Of a stretch of 64,000 bases of DNA, positions 33,590 through 45,486 are shown piece after piece. The position numbers and the translations under genes are program-made. The notes below the pieces were generated by a model. It worked only from the letters and a program-made list of their open reading frames with translations. It made no database searches and was not told the DNA's origin. The first letter of the stretch is position 1, and each line of letters begins with the position of its first letter. The stretch is from Cololabis saira (Eukaryota; Chordata; Actinopteri; Beloniformes; Belonidae). The stretch is taken from NCBI RefSeq assembly GCF_033807715.1, contig NC_084590.1, positions 7,604,827-7,668,826 on the forward strand, in the 5' to 3' direction.

Positions 33590-33750
33590 TGAGGTCCACA
33601 AACCTGCACCTGGACACACCAGCAGACTTCTGGACACATGAGACCAACGTGGACATGTTTGGTCTCCATGTGCAGAACCATGTTTGGAGGAAACCAACAG
33701 AACCACCTCAGACCCACTGGTGGTGGAGGGATGATGGTCTGGACTTGTAA
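33590..33750 (+). pseudogene. Tc1/mariner-like transposase relic
   Basis: The plus strand reads DFWTHETNVDMFGLHVQNHV followed by WRKPTEPPQTHWWWRDDGL. The pattern S/T-D-E-T-x-x-x-x-F-G ... VWRK matches the segment around the first catalytic aspartate of Tc1-like transposases. Here that aspartate is replaced by histidine (THET), so the piece cannot be active. Flanking sequence (33340-33590) may belong to the same element but is too decayed to read. Confidence 0.55.
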
Positions 33751-33856
33751 GGTGTCTAAAATACAAACGTTAGTTTGAAGTTTTATCTAACAGGTTAAAG
33801 GAAAATTAACAACTTTGTTGAAATAAAGATATTAATAATAGTCAAAAAAGTTCAAA

Positions 33857-34849
33857 AGTGGGCTACTTGGGTACAGAGTGGGCTATTTGGGTACAGATTG
33901 GACTACTCGGGTACAGAGTGGACTACTCGGGTACAGAGTGGGCTATTTGGGTACAGATTGGACTACTCGGGTACAGAGTGGGCTATTTGGGTACAGATTG
34001 GACTACTCGGGTACAGAGTGGGCTATTTGGGTACAGATTGGACTACTCGGGTACAGAGTGGGCTATTTGGGTACAGATTGGACTACTCGGGTACAGAGTG
34101 GACTACTTGGGTACAGAGTGGACTACTTGGGTACAGACTAGAGTGGACTACTTGGGTACAGAGTGGACTACTTGTGTACAGAGTGGGCTACTTGGGTACA
34201 GAGTGGACTACTTGTGTACAGAGTGGACTACTTGGGTACAGAGTGGACTACTTGTGTACAGAGTGGACTACCTGGGTACAGAGTGGACTACTTGTGTACA
34301 GAGTGGACTACCTGGGTACAGAGTTGTCTACTTGGGTACAGAGTGGACTACTTGTGTACAGAGTGGGCTATTTGGGTACAGAGTGGACTACTTGTGTACA
34401 GAGTGGGCTATTTGGGTACAGAGTGGACGACTTGGGTACAGAGTGGACTACTTGTGTACAGAGTGGACTACCTGGGTACAGAGTTGTCTACTTGGGTACA
34501 GAGTGGACTACTTGTGTACAGAGTGGACTACCTGGGTACAGAGTTGTCTACTTGGGTACAGAGTGGACTACTTGTGTACAGAGTGGACTACTTGTGTACA
34601 GAGTGGGCTATTTGGGTACAGAGTGGACTACTTGTGTACAGAGTGGGCTATTTGGGTACAGAGTGGACTACTTGGGTACAGAGTGGACTACTTGTGTACA
34701 GAGTGGGCTATTTGGGTACAGAGTGGACTACTTGTGTACAGAGTGGACTACTTGAGTACAGAGTGGGCTACTCGGGTACAGAGTGGACTACCTGGGTACA
34801 GAGTTGTCTACTTGGGTACAGAGTGGGCTACTTGGGTACAGAGTGGACT
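33857..34849. repeat. 20-bp minisatellite, about 50 units
   Basis: The unit is GACTACTTGGGTACAGAGTG with variants TGGGCTATTTGGGTACAGAT and GACTACTTGTGTACAGAGTG. Variants are arranged in alternating higher-order blocks. All plus-strand frames remain open, giving YRVDYLGTEWTT-type artefact proteins. Confidence 0.97.
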
Positions 34850-35184
34850 CTGATGGGGCTCAGACTGGGATGGGGTCCACATAGCCTACAGTATAAACCC
34901 TGGTGAGTGAAAGAGTTTGCATGTCCAGAACATTGTAGTTTTTAACTCAGTCACAGAATCTCTGGGTAGAAATCCTGCCACAGCTACAAGCCTGTAGTCG
35001 TGTACTTGTAGGGCCGCGTCTGGACGGTGCTGCAGTCAGTAGGTGACACGGTGAGGGCGGCAGGGTGTGTTTAAAGACATGTCTCTTTGTTTCCCACCAA
35101 AGTCTGTCAGAGAATCAATGACTTCCACAGACACCCGTCCCATCCACAGAGCAGGGTAGAAACCATGAACAGAGTCTGGAGGAT
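34850..35184. other. Unassigned stretch
   Basis: No gene or repeat terminus was recognised. Confidence 0.4.
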
Positions 35185-35640
35185 CAATTCAATTCAATTC
35201 ATTTCATTTCATTTCATTTCATTTCATTTCATTTCATTTCATTTCATTTCAATTCAATTCAATTCAATTCAATTGTATTTATATAGCATCTATTACAACA
35301 GCATCTATTACAACTAGGATCTTTCCAGAGACCCTGAACATAAACCCCTGAGCAATTATTACATAAACAATGGCAGGTAAAAACTCCCCTAGTGGGAGAA
35401 AAACCTTAAGCCAAACAGTGGCAAGAAAAACTCCCCTTAAGAGGGAAGAAACCTGGACCAGGACCAAGATCATAAGGGGGGACCCTCCTGCTGGAGTCCA
35501 GTTGGACAGAGCAGGAAAAGAGAGAACAGACTGAGAGAATGAAGAACAGAGAAAGGAGAGATCCCAGGCAGTATACACCAGGGAAGGAAACGCCGTGGGA
35601 TGCGATAGGCTCGGCCAGCCCACAACTACCTCTCTAAATG
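35185..35640. repeat. ATTTC/AATTC pentamer array with attached interspersed repeat
   Basis: Pentamer repeats run at 35188-35274 and are followed by TGTATTTATATAGCATC, CAATGGCAGGTAAAAACTCC, CCCTAGTGGGAGAAAAACC and GCCAAACAGTGGCAAGAAAA. That string of words is a very common interspersed repeat in fish genomes. I do not assign its class. Confidence 0.7.
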
Positions 35641-36943
35641 TGCGAGGCTGCCGTCCCGCTCCTCCTGAAACTGTCCAAACATGGACATCTGCAGAGTCCA
35701 CAAAGGCTCCCACATGGACCAACCGACAAATGTTCTGATGAGTCTGGTTCTTCTGGGTTAGACTTTGATCTCCAAGAAGTCGTACCAGCAGACGCATAAG
35801 AACCAATCAACCAATCAGGGAAAGGACTCATGCAACAGAGGCAGAGCTACAACCAGACTAGTGTCAACAAAAGACATCTGCAGCTCCTGCAGTGGTGCAG
35901 AAACGCTGGGGAGAGACTGTTGTTGGTTTTACAGCTGTGGTGGTTTGGACAGTGACTGTTGGACACTCCTGTATGAGTCATCACAGGAAGCCCTACACTG
36001 CTGCCATAGGGCTGGTACATTCTGTACCGGTGTATATGGCTGTGAATGGGACACTTTCTACAACGTGGATTTGTGTGGTTGGCCAAAGGATGTGGCAAGG
36101 ATTTGTCTTGTGACTAGTTGCTGCAGGTGTCTAAAAACATTAACAGCTGGGCGGCGGCACAGAAATAGAAAATAATCTGCCAGAATTAAAAAGGTTCTGG
36201 ACTTCCAGCACCATCATTACTAGAAAGTAATGGAAACCCATTTTACAGTTGAATTTAATTACTGTTTTGAAACCTCTCTTCGGTTCAGGACCAGAACTAT
36301 GAAGAAAATGCAGCTGCAGTGAGGAATGGATCGATAAATGGCTTATTTTCATTCATACTTTAACAAATTAATTGAAAATAATTCCTTTTTAAACATTTTG
36401 ATAATCCTGGCTGTTTTTTCCAGAGCAAACGAGCCGTGTTGTTGTGGGTGTTGGTTCCCACCACATCAGAGGACTTTCTTCAGCCTGTGTTGACACGACA
36501 GTCGTTATTCTTCCTCTGAAACCTCCAGGAACTCAGCGTTCCTCTCCTCCTCTCACTCCCGGACAGAAAGGAAAGCTTATTCTGTGTTGCTCCCGACCCG
36601 CGAGGGAAGGACGGGGAGGAAGCTGCTCCAATTACAACTCTAAATTGAAAAAGTTTGGAATGGTAAAGATTATAATCATAACCTTCTCACTCTAACGCTT
36701 CTTTCTTCAGACAGTACAAACCCAAAATGTTTTAGTTTGTTTCCCATTTTCTTCATTTACTTTGTTAATATTAATGTATTTTCCATTTCAGACTGGCAAC
36801 ACACAACATTCCTTCTACTCTTGAGTCAGGAGCACATCGTGTCTGTTTCATCCAAAAAAGAAAAAACCCACAGATGTGGACTACTGACTGGGAGCATTAA
36901 TCTGACATTTGTATTGACACCAGATGATGTTGAGTTTTATCAA
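35641..36943. other. Unassigned stretch
   Basis: The open frame at 35765-36175 (plus, 136 codons) is cysteine- and tryptophan-containing but matches nothing I know. No splice sites frame it convincingly. Confidence 0.35.
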
Positions 36944-38055
36944 GTAGAATTAAAGAAGCAGAGGTCCTCATACAGAGCCTTGTGGTACTCCTCAGCTAGT
37001 ACAATCCATGTTTTTGTGGTGACATCAAATCATGTAAAAATTAATGTTCATCAATAAATGAAACAAACGTGACATACCTTGAGTTCTCACTGTCTCTAAA
37101 TTCAGAGAACTATAATTCAAAGAATAGGTAGGAACCAGAAGGCGAACCCGAGGAATTTCAGTGTGTAAAGGACGAATAAGTAACTCTAAGGTCTGGGATA
37201 TACTTTTTGATCACGTGATCAAGCGGAGTTGTATACACAACCAACTGCGCTGGGAACGTTCCTTGCTTCAGCGCTACACAGTCACTATGTGTGATACCAG
37301 CGGCCTCCACTCAGGGGCAGAGTGTAAGCTCTGTCTCGAATACAGTAATCCCTCGTTTTTCGCGGGGGTTACGTTCCAGAAAGAACCCGTGATAAGTGAA
37401 ATCCAAGAAGTAACAACCTTTTTTTTCAGATATCAGCGCAACACAATTAATTGGATTTGAACGGGAGAAAATTAACAATGATTATAAAAAAATACAATAA
37501 GTACAGTAGCACAAATTGTGACTGGCGCATATTTCCCTGCTCTTCTGAGCTGCTGGATCCTGACTCGCTCTGTAGCGTCTTTTTCTTCTAAAGCACGCGG
37601 TGCAGGTGTGTTTTTTCGAGAGAAGAACATAGTTATGGGTCGTTGTTGTCGCTCTTTTTTCTTCTGGGCAAAAAGATTCTTATAAACCGACATGCCACCA
37701 TGGATTATATCTGAGACTGTAATGAACGATTCATCAAAGGGTCCCGTTCTTGAGCTGCTGCTGAAGCTCATTGGCCGTTCTCAGCATTGTTGCTAAGCAA
37801 CTAACGTTATTGGCACAGGAAGTGAAGAAGCGGGGAGACTGTTTAGCCAATCAGAATGCAGAACACGATGCACAATGCAAATCCGTGAAGCAGCGAGACG
37901 TGAAAGATGAACCACGTTATAGCGAGCGATTACTGTATACGACTGTACAATATAGAACAAGGAAATGCTGTTTCGCTGATGGTGGAAACATGGATTGTAA
38001 TACCGGAGCAGTACCACAAGGCTCTGTATGAGGACCTTTATGTCTTTAATTCTAC
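36944..38055. mobile_element. Inverted-repeat element carrying a nested Tigger-like MITE
   Basis: The arms at 36944-37024 and 37974-38055 are inverted copies: GTAGAATTAAAG, GGTCCTCATACAGAGCC and CAATCCATGTTT on the left and their complements on the right. Another copy of one arm is at 29891-29945. The right arm can be read as METWIVIPEQYHKALYEDLY, so the arms may derive from coding sequence. The element at 37343-37935 lies between them. Confidence 0.6.
37343..37935. mobile_element. Tigger/pogo-like MITE
   Basis: The ends are CAGTAATCCCTCGTTTTTCG and CGAGCGATTACTG, with TA outside both (37341-37342 and 37936-37937). The minus strand keeps an open stretch (37472-37771) with FDESFITVSDIIHGGMSVYK followed by a lysine-rich segment ending QRPITMFF. 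That resembles the tail of a Tigger-like transposase, but no catalytic core is present. Confidence 0.8.
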
Positions 38056-38130
38056 GTCCTCCCCACTCAGCCTCATCCGGTGTAAATTAATATACTGTAC
38101 GTCAAGTCACGTGCAGATGAAGCTCTAATT

Positions 38131-38692
38131 CAGGGGTGTCAAAGTAATTTCACATCGTGGGCCACATACGGCCTCGGTAGATGTCAAGTGGGCCAGACCA
38201 TTAAAATTATACCATACATGCTATATATGTATGGAAGTCGCATTCAAAATATCATATCTTTCCTTTGTTTTGGTGTAAAAAAGCGCAAGAACATTAGGAA
38301 AATGTTGAAATTCAATCAACATTCCTTTTACAAAACATTTCATGGAACACCTCATATTTCCTTAGACAAATGTGCAATGTACTTTTATCATTCACATATA
38401 TGCATTGCAACTGATCCCACTGATTGTGCAAAGGCACAAAACTTGAACAATTAATTGGTATTGAAAAATATAGTAATGCACTTTAAGATTAAATGAGATT
38501 TATAAAGAAGCAGATGGCGCATTGATACCGCTGTTGTCTTCTACTCTGATCAAAACAGTGCGCCCCCTAGCGGATAATACATGAATTGCATCTTATTAAA
38601 AATTTGAATTCCATGTCTTTTATGCATTTTTTCACTTTTAAATTATGCCGCGGGCCTGATTTGAACCTCCTTGGGGGCCGGTTCCGGCTGGA
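38131..38692. mobile_element. hAT-type element, right end truncated
   Basis: It starts CAGGGGTGTCAAAGTAATTT and runs to GCGGGCCTGATTTGAACCTC and GGGGGCCGGTTCCGGC, typical subterminal words of a common vertebrate hAT MITE. The final terminus is missing. Confidence 0.7.
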
Positions 38693-39406
38693 ACAAGGAT
38701 GAGAATGATCGTCCAGACGGTTTTTCATCAACAGTCCAGAATCCAGACTCTGTGATGGTCTAGGGTCGTTCGTTTCCACTTCTCTGATGGCAACATTTAG
38801 AAAAGCACTCTGAAGTTTGACGGCAACATCACGTCTATGAACAGTGACCTTGTACACGTGGAATGTTTGTGATTAAAGGACTGCGCTTATGATTCAAACC
38901 AGACCCTGACATGATCATATTATCATGAACTGATATGGATTCAGACAAGACTGTCGGTTTGGAAGCAAGCCAGACTATGATCCAACCTGGAAACAGGCCA
39001 GGGAAGAAAACACTGCAGCTTGAGTGAAATTTCAAGGACAAAGCAGACAGATTGACACTAAGACCTGAAGTTGGAGACAAGCTAGCAACAAAGAGGCTTT
39101 TCTGTAGCAGTTTTCTTCTGGGACCTCAGACAGGTCCGCTCTCTCTTCTCTATGTGTGTTAACCCAACATAACTGAGTTTGTGAAGTGTTGAACTTCTAA
39201 AATGGAAAAATGGACATGTACAAACTAAGTGAAGCTGACAGAGGAATGAGGAGGTATTTGGTCCATATATTCTGTATATGTAAAGGATGTTTTTGTTATT
39301 CTCACCCTTTTTGGACTTGAGGTGAGGTTTCAGTAAGCCTTATGTACCTCATCAGGTCATATATATTCATATGGGGAGTGACAACTGCCTAACAGAGTGT
39401 GGTGTC
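38693..39406. other. Unassigned stretch
   Basis: Nothing recognised. The word CCAGACTCTGTGATGGTCT near 38745 also occurs near 22891, suggesting a shared old repeat. Confidence 0.35.
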
Positions 39407-40046
39407 CAGGGCCTGGACACACAGCCGTCTGGAAGATTTGCGAGGCCCTGTGCGAAATGGCTGGGGGGGGCCCTCACGCGCTCACTATGCTCACGCGCGC
39501 GAAATTCTTGGGTTTTTCAGGTCGGATCGGGTGTCTATATGCGCAATTTTAACTCTACAATTAGCAAAATACTGGATACCTTCCCCTGCCTCATCATCAT
39601 CTCTTGCCTCGACACGGGGCCCCATGGCTGCTTGAGACCCGGTCGGATCTGGGATTTTTGTAACAAATTTATCAAACAAGCCTTTCAGAGAGGCATTAAA
39701 CTCTTCCATTTTCTTTAGTTTTTTTTCTTTTTTCATCCCCTGATGGAAATGAATCTGTCTCGTTCTCTCGACATTGTGTGACAGTTTGTTCCAACTCCAC
39801 CCGTCTGGATCAGAGCAGCTTGTGTCTGCGCTTGGTCTGATCAGTTGTATTGAACAACAGACACCGTTATCATTGCACATATATTTATTGATATGCACAG
39901 ACTAGTACACATTTAGGTCTGTAATGGAACGTGACTGTTGATATTTATAAGGGAAAAAACGAAAAAAAAAACGAAAAAAATAAATAAATAAATAGCGCGA
40001 GGCCCCGTGCGGTCGCACGGTTCGCACACCCCTTGCGGCGGCCCTG
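39407..40046. mobile_element. Probable hAT-type element with CAGGGCC ends
   Basis: The ends are CAGGGCCTGGACAC and GCGGCGGCCCTG, with subterminal GCGAGGCCC(TC)GTGCG repeated near each end in opposite orientation. Flanking 8-mers match poorly, so the boundaries are tentative. Confidence 0.55.
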
Positions 40047-40104
40047 GTTGGACAGCTCCATGGGCTGAGAGGGAGCGCCATCGGCAATTCCCCGTTACTC
40101 GTGT

Positions 40105-40205
40105 CCTAGGGTCCGGATCCAGACCTGTGGTCCCTCTACCGAAAACTAGCATCCAGATCCAGACCTGCAGTTCCTCTCCTGACCACTAGGGTCCAGATCC
40201 AGCGT
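40105..40205. repeat. Degenerate 40-bp minisatellite units
   Basis: Two to three diverged units with GATCCAGACCTG(C/T)(A/G)G and CTCTACCGA, related to 3511-4170. Confidence 0.7.
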
Positions 40206-41808
40206 GTGCCGACTTTGTGGGCTAAACGCGGCACCCATGTCTACGTGTGCTGCTGAAACAACATCGTAGGCAGCTGAAGGAGCCAGGAACCAAGGTTTAG
40301 ATAGTTCAGGACCCTTCCAGGTGAAAGTCTGCTGTCAATCACCTCGTGATGCCTGACGGCGGCAGACCCGACCCGGCTGAGAGACCTCAGGTCCCAGCGG
40401 AGCTCTATTAGTCCTCGTTTCCACTCTGGCAGCCTTTGTTGGGGTCGTAGGTCAGCGTAAGCTGAGTCATCCAAGTTCAAACATCTAAGCCGTTTTCACA
40501 GGGAGAGGAAGCGTCTCTCTCCTGACCTGCAGCCAGGATCAGCAGCGTGGGTCCCGGAGGTTCTGAACCTCCGGAGCGGCTCTCGTCGGCCACGTTCCTG
40601 CACGTTGGTTCATGAACAGTCTGCAGCCTCAGGCGACACCTGCGGAGGAGACGCTCATCACAAAGACGCTGCGGCGGACGCCTGAATGAATGGAGGCATT
40701 AAGTTTGCAGGTGTGTCACTTCCTGTAAAACACACCTGGCTGCTTCATGGAGGGACAACGGAGACAGTTGAAGTGTAAATAAAGCCCCGGAGACTCAGTT
40801 AACCGGCTAGCTGCTGTCATCCTCCTGTCCCTGGAATCAACTCCTTCAGCTGTGGTTCCAACATGCAGCTGGTGGCTCGCTGGTCTTGGAGGGAAGTCTG
40901 GACCCACACACCCACTACTCCACCCAGGGGGGAAAGTAGGATAAAGTTCTTGTAGGAACAACCCCCCCCCCACGGGCCCAACCTCAGACGCAAACTCAAT
41001 TTTACAATTTTAAAATGATCATTATGTGGTAAGACACAGAGCATAGTTTATTGCAAAACATTTATTTTCATGAAAGTAATTGCAGAACAGTATGCTTATA
41101 GTTTATAAGCATACTAAAACTAGTCTTGTTTACCTAATTCAGAGTACGTCTAACTGTAAAAAGGCCAAATAGATATGTAATGTTCTAGATGAGAGCTGCA
41201 CAGAGCTAGATAATAGCCTACATAAATTAAAAGGTTCATCTGGTAAATCGAGTGTATTTACACTGCTTTATGTTTGGCTATCAATATCCATTGTCCCATC
41301 TAAATAAATAAAAAAACATTTTTAAATACTTTCCAGTGTAATGTTATGTGTGTTCTGATACAATAAAGTTTAACATTTTTAGGCTTAACATTATTTAGTT
41401 AGTTGGCCCTTAATTCTGGCAATAATCTACCCAATCTTTTTGGTTCTGCTGCTGCTTCCTCCCTCTTTACTTCATGTCTAATTTCAGAGTCAGACTCCTT
41501 TTTTCTCTTAGATATGTAGTAAATCTATCTCTGTATTTTGATGATGATTCTGTGTATGTGTTCACGGTATATTCCCGTGTGTTCTGCCCCCAGGAGGCCG
41601 TGTGGGCTGCTGTTACATTACAGCCGTGTGCATGTAACGTTACGCCGCTGTAGTGTAGACAAACTGGCAGCGTTAGATAAAGGCAAACGTTTGTCTTCTA
41701 GTTAACATTTGATTAGTTTCTGCTCATGTTGTGAGCATCAGTAAACTGGGAATAACAGGTGGATCATCTGTCCTCTCCACTCTTTTCTCTCCTCCCACTA
41801 GGGTTACC
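40206..41808. other. Unassigned stretch, 1.6 kb
   Basis: I considered a short minus-strand exon near 40530-40640 because acceptor- and donor-like words bound an open stretch, but could not match it to any protein. The remainder is AT-rich. Confidence 0.35.
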
Positions 41809-42518
41809 ACCTTTCAGAAATAAATAAGGGACGCTGCGATTTCAGCAGCGCAGGAGCCAAAAAAAAGGGACTTCTCCAAAACCTTTAAACTGCTTAGAAA
41901 TTTATTTATTTTATATGAAAAAACAAAATGCTTTGATTTAAAGTTTAATAGCATGGAACTTTCATGACTGTGCAGACAGCCAACCATACTAGCAACTGTA
42001 TGTCCATCAGCCCAGATGTAGAATATAGCTACAGGTGAAGGTCGGAACATTAGAATATGGTGTAAAAGTTAATTTATTTCAATAATTCAACTTAAAAGGT
42101 GAAACTAATCTATTACATAGTCTCATTACATGCAAAGCAAGATATGTTAAACCTTTATTTGTTATAATTTTGATGATTGAATTGTGTATTCTAAAATATT
42201 CTAATTTTTTCAGATTTTTTATTTGGGGTTTTCATAAACTGTGAGCCATAATCATCAAAATCATCAAAATTATAACAAATAAAGGCTTGAAATATCTCAC
42301 TTTGAATGTAGTGGGAAATAATATATTTGTTTCACCTTTAGTTGAATTTCCTACGAATGAAGTTTTGCAATATATTCAAATTTTCCGACCTTCACCTGTA
42401 TATTATTACACAATAAATATGAGCATAATATGTGTCCATATTGGTTCAATACGGAACGCAATCTTTAACTCCCAATGACGGAACAATTCCGTATTTCAAG
42501 GGACGGGTGGCAACCCTG
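41809..42518. mobile_element. Composite hAT-type MITE (family B), copy 1
   Basis: The ends are TAGGGTTACCACC and GGTGGCAACCCTG. The flanks CCTCCCAC (41801-41808) and TCTCCCAC (42519-42526) agree at 7 of 8. Inside, about 42029-42402, is a second inverted-repeat unit bounded by ACAGGTGAAGGTCGGAACAT and TTTTCCGACCTTCACCTGTA. The same arrangement is present at 56073-56807. Confidence 0.88.
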
Positions 42519-43283
42519 TCTCCCACTCTGCTCAAAACACCTTCCTGTGCAATCCGGGTCTACATTTCTTTCCGGATCCCCGTTCCGGACCGATCCGGCT
42601 TACTGTCACCCACTACTCCACCTAAAGCTAACCGGAAACAGCACCCGGCTCACCCAGCTACGGAGAAGCCTCTGTAGGTCTCTGAAGACAAGACTAGATG
42701 ACCCCCAGACGGTCTGGGAGCGTCCAGACGCCAGTCCGCTGCTGAACTGTCTAGAAAAGTCAAAGTATATATATATATATATATAGATGGGACTGTAAAA
42801 TGTTCAGAGAAGTCCAGGAACCGTGAGAGCGCCGGCTCAGAGCACAGATCCTACTTCCTGTGGGTGTTTGGGGGTCCGGTGGATGCGGTCCAGACTAAAT
42901 GACACATTCTGTTTTCAGACACAAGCCACAGAAATGCAGAAACTGCAGCTGAAGCTTCAGACCGGCTGAATGCACATGTACAAACCGAAGGTGAAGCGGT
43001 CTAAGATGTTGTTGGGGGGCGTGTTTTCAGAGCAGCACACGAAGTCCTGACTCGTATTTACTGGCCTGGGCTGAGTCTGTAAATATAAACCGGATGGGAG
43101 CGGATCCCTTATATAACAAAGTTGAAGTAAACGTACACAAGTCAGCTCTTTATGGACGGATGCAGAGAAAGCAGGAGTTTAGAGCAGCGAGGGGAGACGT
43201 CCCCCCTCAAAAGGAGATGTAAGAACACGTCATCAACGTGAGCCGATGACTAAAGCACCAAGCAGCCATGGAGGTGACACATG
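42519..43283. other. Unassigned stretch with a short (TA)n
   Basis: A TA run lies at 42767-42784. No gene was recognised. Confidence 0.4.
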
Positions 43284-43819
43284 TGGCACTTTTCCACTAG
43301 AACCTACTCGGCTTTACTCATCTCAACTCAACTAAGTTTCTTTTCCACTACAATTCAGCACCTGGAGCAGAAGTAGGAGGTTGCAGAAGCTGCTGTGACG
43401 TATTTGATTGTGTGATCTAAAGGAAGAATACAACAACACTAAAGATGTAGAACCTGGAGGAGATGATAGATGTGCTGCTGGATCTGTGGCTTGTGTTTGA
43501 TATCAAGTTAAAAAATGAGAGTTAGAGAAGCTTCAAGCAGCAACGCTTTTTAATTTTTTTAGTTTGTCTCTGTGCTGTTGAAAAGTCAGCTGGAGCCGTG
43601 AGCAGCTATGAAGAGACAGAGCTCCTGGTAGATCTGGTCGTTCCTTATCGCCCGTCTAGATCCCTTTTTAATTCTCTCCTCAGCACCAGGTTTATGAACA
43701 TCTGCACCTCAGAGTTGGATCATGAAACACCAGACCTTTGCGCTGATCGAATAAAATTAACAAGAAGCCGCCGTCAGAGTCGCTCTTTCGCTGATTTCAC
43801 CTCCTGACTCAGACTTAAG
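43284..43819. mobile_element. GCTTTTCCACTAG-family element, truncated copy
   Basis: It starts TGGCACTTTTCCACTAGAAC and is homologous to 10503-10981 and, in reverse, to 19440-20137. The far terminus is absent. A short open frame with SSYEETELLVDLVVPY is shared by the copies but is not a recognised domain. Confidence 0.75.
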
Positions 43820-43856
43820 AGGGAGTTCTGTGCTCCCTCTTACGTATAGTATAGTT

Positions 43857-43906
43857 GGGGTTAGGGTTAGGGTTAGGGTTAGGGTTAGGGTTAGGGTTAG
43901 GGTTAG
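43857..43906. repeat. Interstitial telomeric repeat (TTAGGG)7
   Basis: Seven complete TTAGGG units plus partial flanking units, without mismatches. It lies inside the window with ordinary sequence on both sides, so it is interstitial. Confidence 0.95.
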
Positions 43907-44077
43907 TACTCCAGTTAAGAGGCGAGCGGCTGCGTTTTGCACCAACTGGAGACGTGCAATGGAGGACTGACTGACTCCAAAATAAAGTGCATTACAGTAA
44001 TAACCACTTCAGAGTTGTGCACATTGTATGTCCTCAGATCTTCTAGACGTTGTACAGTAAGTACGTCTCAGCTTTCA

Positions 44078-44240
44078 GGTCCCTGTCCTTGGTCCCTGAA
44101 ATCAGCCGTCATTAAGCCACTTTAAAGACAGGTCACTTCTGAACAGCTATAGGCCCGTATCAAACCTCCCCTTTCCTAGTAAAATCATGGAAAAAGCTGT
44201 TTCTCAACATCTGAACAACCTCCTGACACTGACTGACCCG
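44078..44240 (+). pseudogene. LINE reverse-transcriptase relic
   Basis: Across two frames the plus strand reads SAVIKPL, then NS/TAIGPYQTSPF and then a segment like KIMEKAVSQHLNNLL. These match the TAVIKPL..NYRP(I/V)SNLPF.SK..EK landmarks of L2-like LINEs. It is frameshifted and short. Confidence 0.6.
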
Positions 44241-44564
44241 TCTGATGTCTAAACTGAGACACATGGTAAAACTGAACCAACGGTGGAATCTCAGTGAGGA
44301 AGAGCGAAGACATGCAGGCTGCCAACACGTGGGACCTCTTCTTCACAGCAACGTCTCAAAAATGTCTGGAATGTCTTGGAATGTGTCGGAGGTGCGTCCT
44401 GGTGGTTTTGGGAGGGAATCTGTTGGTTTTGGTGGGCGAGGAGGGAGGATCTCCTTCCCCACTACTACCCCCGTCCCGCCCACCGGGGCATCCACACCCA
44501 GATCCAGGCTCAGCTGGAGCTGCACACGGCCGTCCTGGGGATGAGTCGGAGGCTGCGCCGCAAA

Positions 44565-44672
44565 CCCGTCACCGCAAACCCATCACCGGAAACACATCAC
44601 CTCAAACCCGTCACCGCAAACCCATCACCTCAAACCCGTCACCGGAAACCCATCACCACACACCCGTCACCG
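44565..44672. repeat. Short AACCCGTCACCGCAAACCC minisatellite
   Basis: About six to seven units of a 16-17 bp AACCC(G/A)TCACC(G/T)(C/G) type. No other feature. Confidence 0.75.
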
Positions 44673-44716
44673 TGGTGGAACTCTGGTTGTTAATGAATGT
44701 TCAAGTGTCTCATAAT

Positions 44717-45478
44717 CAGTACTGGAGTTGAGGGGGGATGAGGGGGGATGGCATCCCCCCCTGAAATAAAAACGGTCCAAATCATCCCCCCTGTAAAACT
44801 GCCATCCCTCCTTTCCATCCCTTATGTCATTTCATCAATGAATGTGGTTTTACTGCTATTTCAACATTTAGAGTCATCACCAGAAAAATAACACCAGAAA
44901 AATAACTTATATGACAATTTTCACCTGTTTCAAGTAAACTTTCACTTGAAATAAGTAGAAAAATCTGCCAATGGGACAAGATTTATCTTCTCATTACAAG
45001 CAAAAAAATCTTGTTCCACTGGCAGATTTTTCTACTTATTTCAAGTGAAAATGTACTTGAAACAGGTGAAAATTGTTGTTTTTTCCAGTGATGAGTCTTG
45101 TTTTAAGTGTAATGAGATTTTTTTTACTAAAATGAGACATTTTAACTAGAAATAAGACAAATATTCTTGTTAAGATTGTGAGTTTTTGCAGTGATCCATT
45201 TTACTAATCCTGTGAAGGACAGAGTCATATTGATAAGTTCAGAAAAGTGTTTTTTATTGTTGTGTTTTGATGTATTTGATGTAAGCCCAGTGGATATTTA
45301 AAGCTTACAGAAGGCTGCATTTAACTGCTGCTATGTCATTCCTGCAGTATTTCTGCAGGTGTTTTGGTCACTGCTATTATTTGTAATATATTATATTATT
45401 TGTAATCAGCACAAATTATCTGTCCCCATATGATAAAATCCACCATCCCCCCTGATTTATTTTACAACTCGAGTACTG
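44717..45478 (+). mobile_element. Composite hAT-type MITE (family A), copy 2
   Basis: The ends are CAGTACTGGAGTTGAGG and ACAACTCGAGTACTG, with a perfect 8-bp duplication CTCATAAT at 44709-44716 and 45479-45486. The embedded CACTGCAAAAACTC palindrome is present but lacks its left end, exactly as in the other two copies. Confidence 0.95.
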
Positions 45479-45486
45479 CTCATAAT

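Noticed and set aside
40530..40640. A minus-strand exon bounded by CTCCTCCGCAG and GCTGCAG|GTCAGG
   Set aside because: The splice-like words are reasonable, but the translation matches nothing I recognise and there is no neighbouring exon to join it to.
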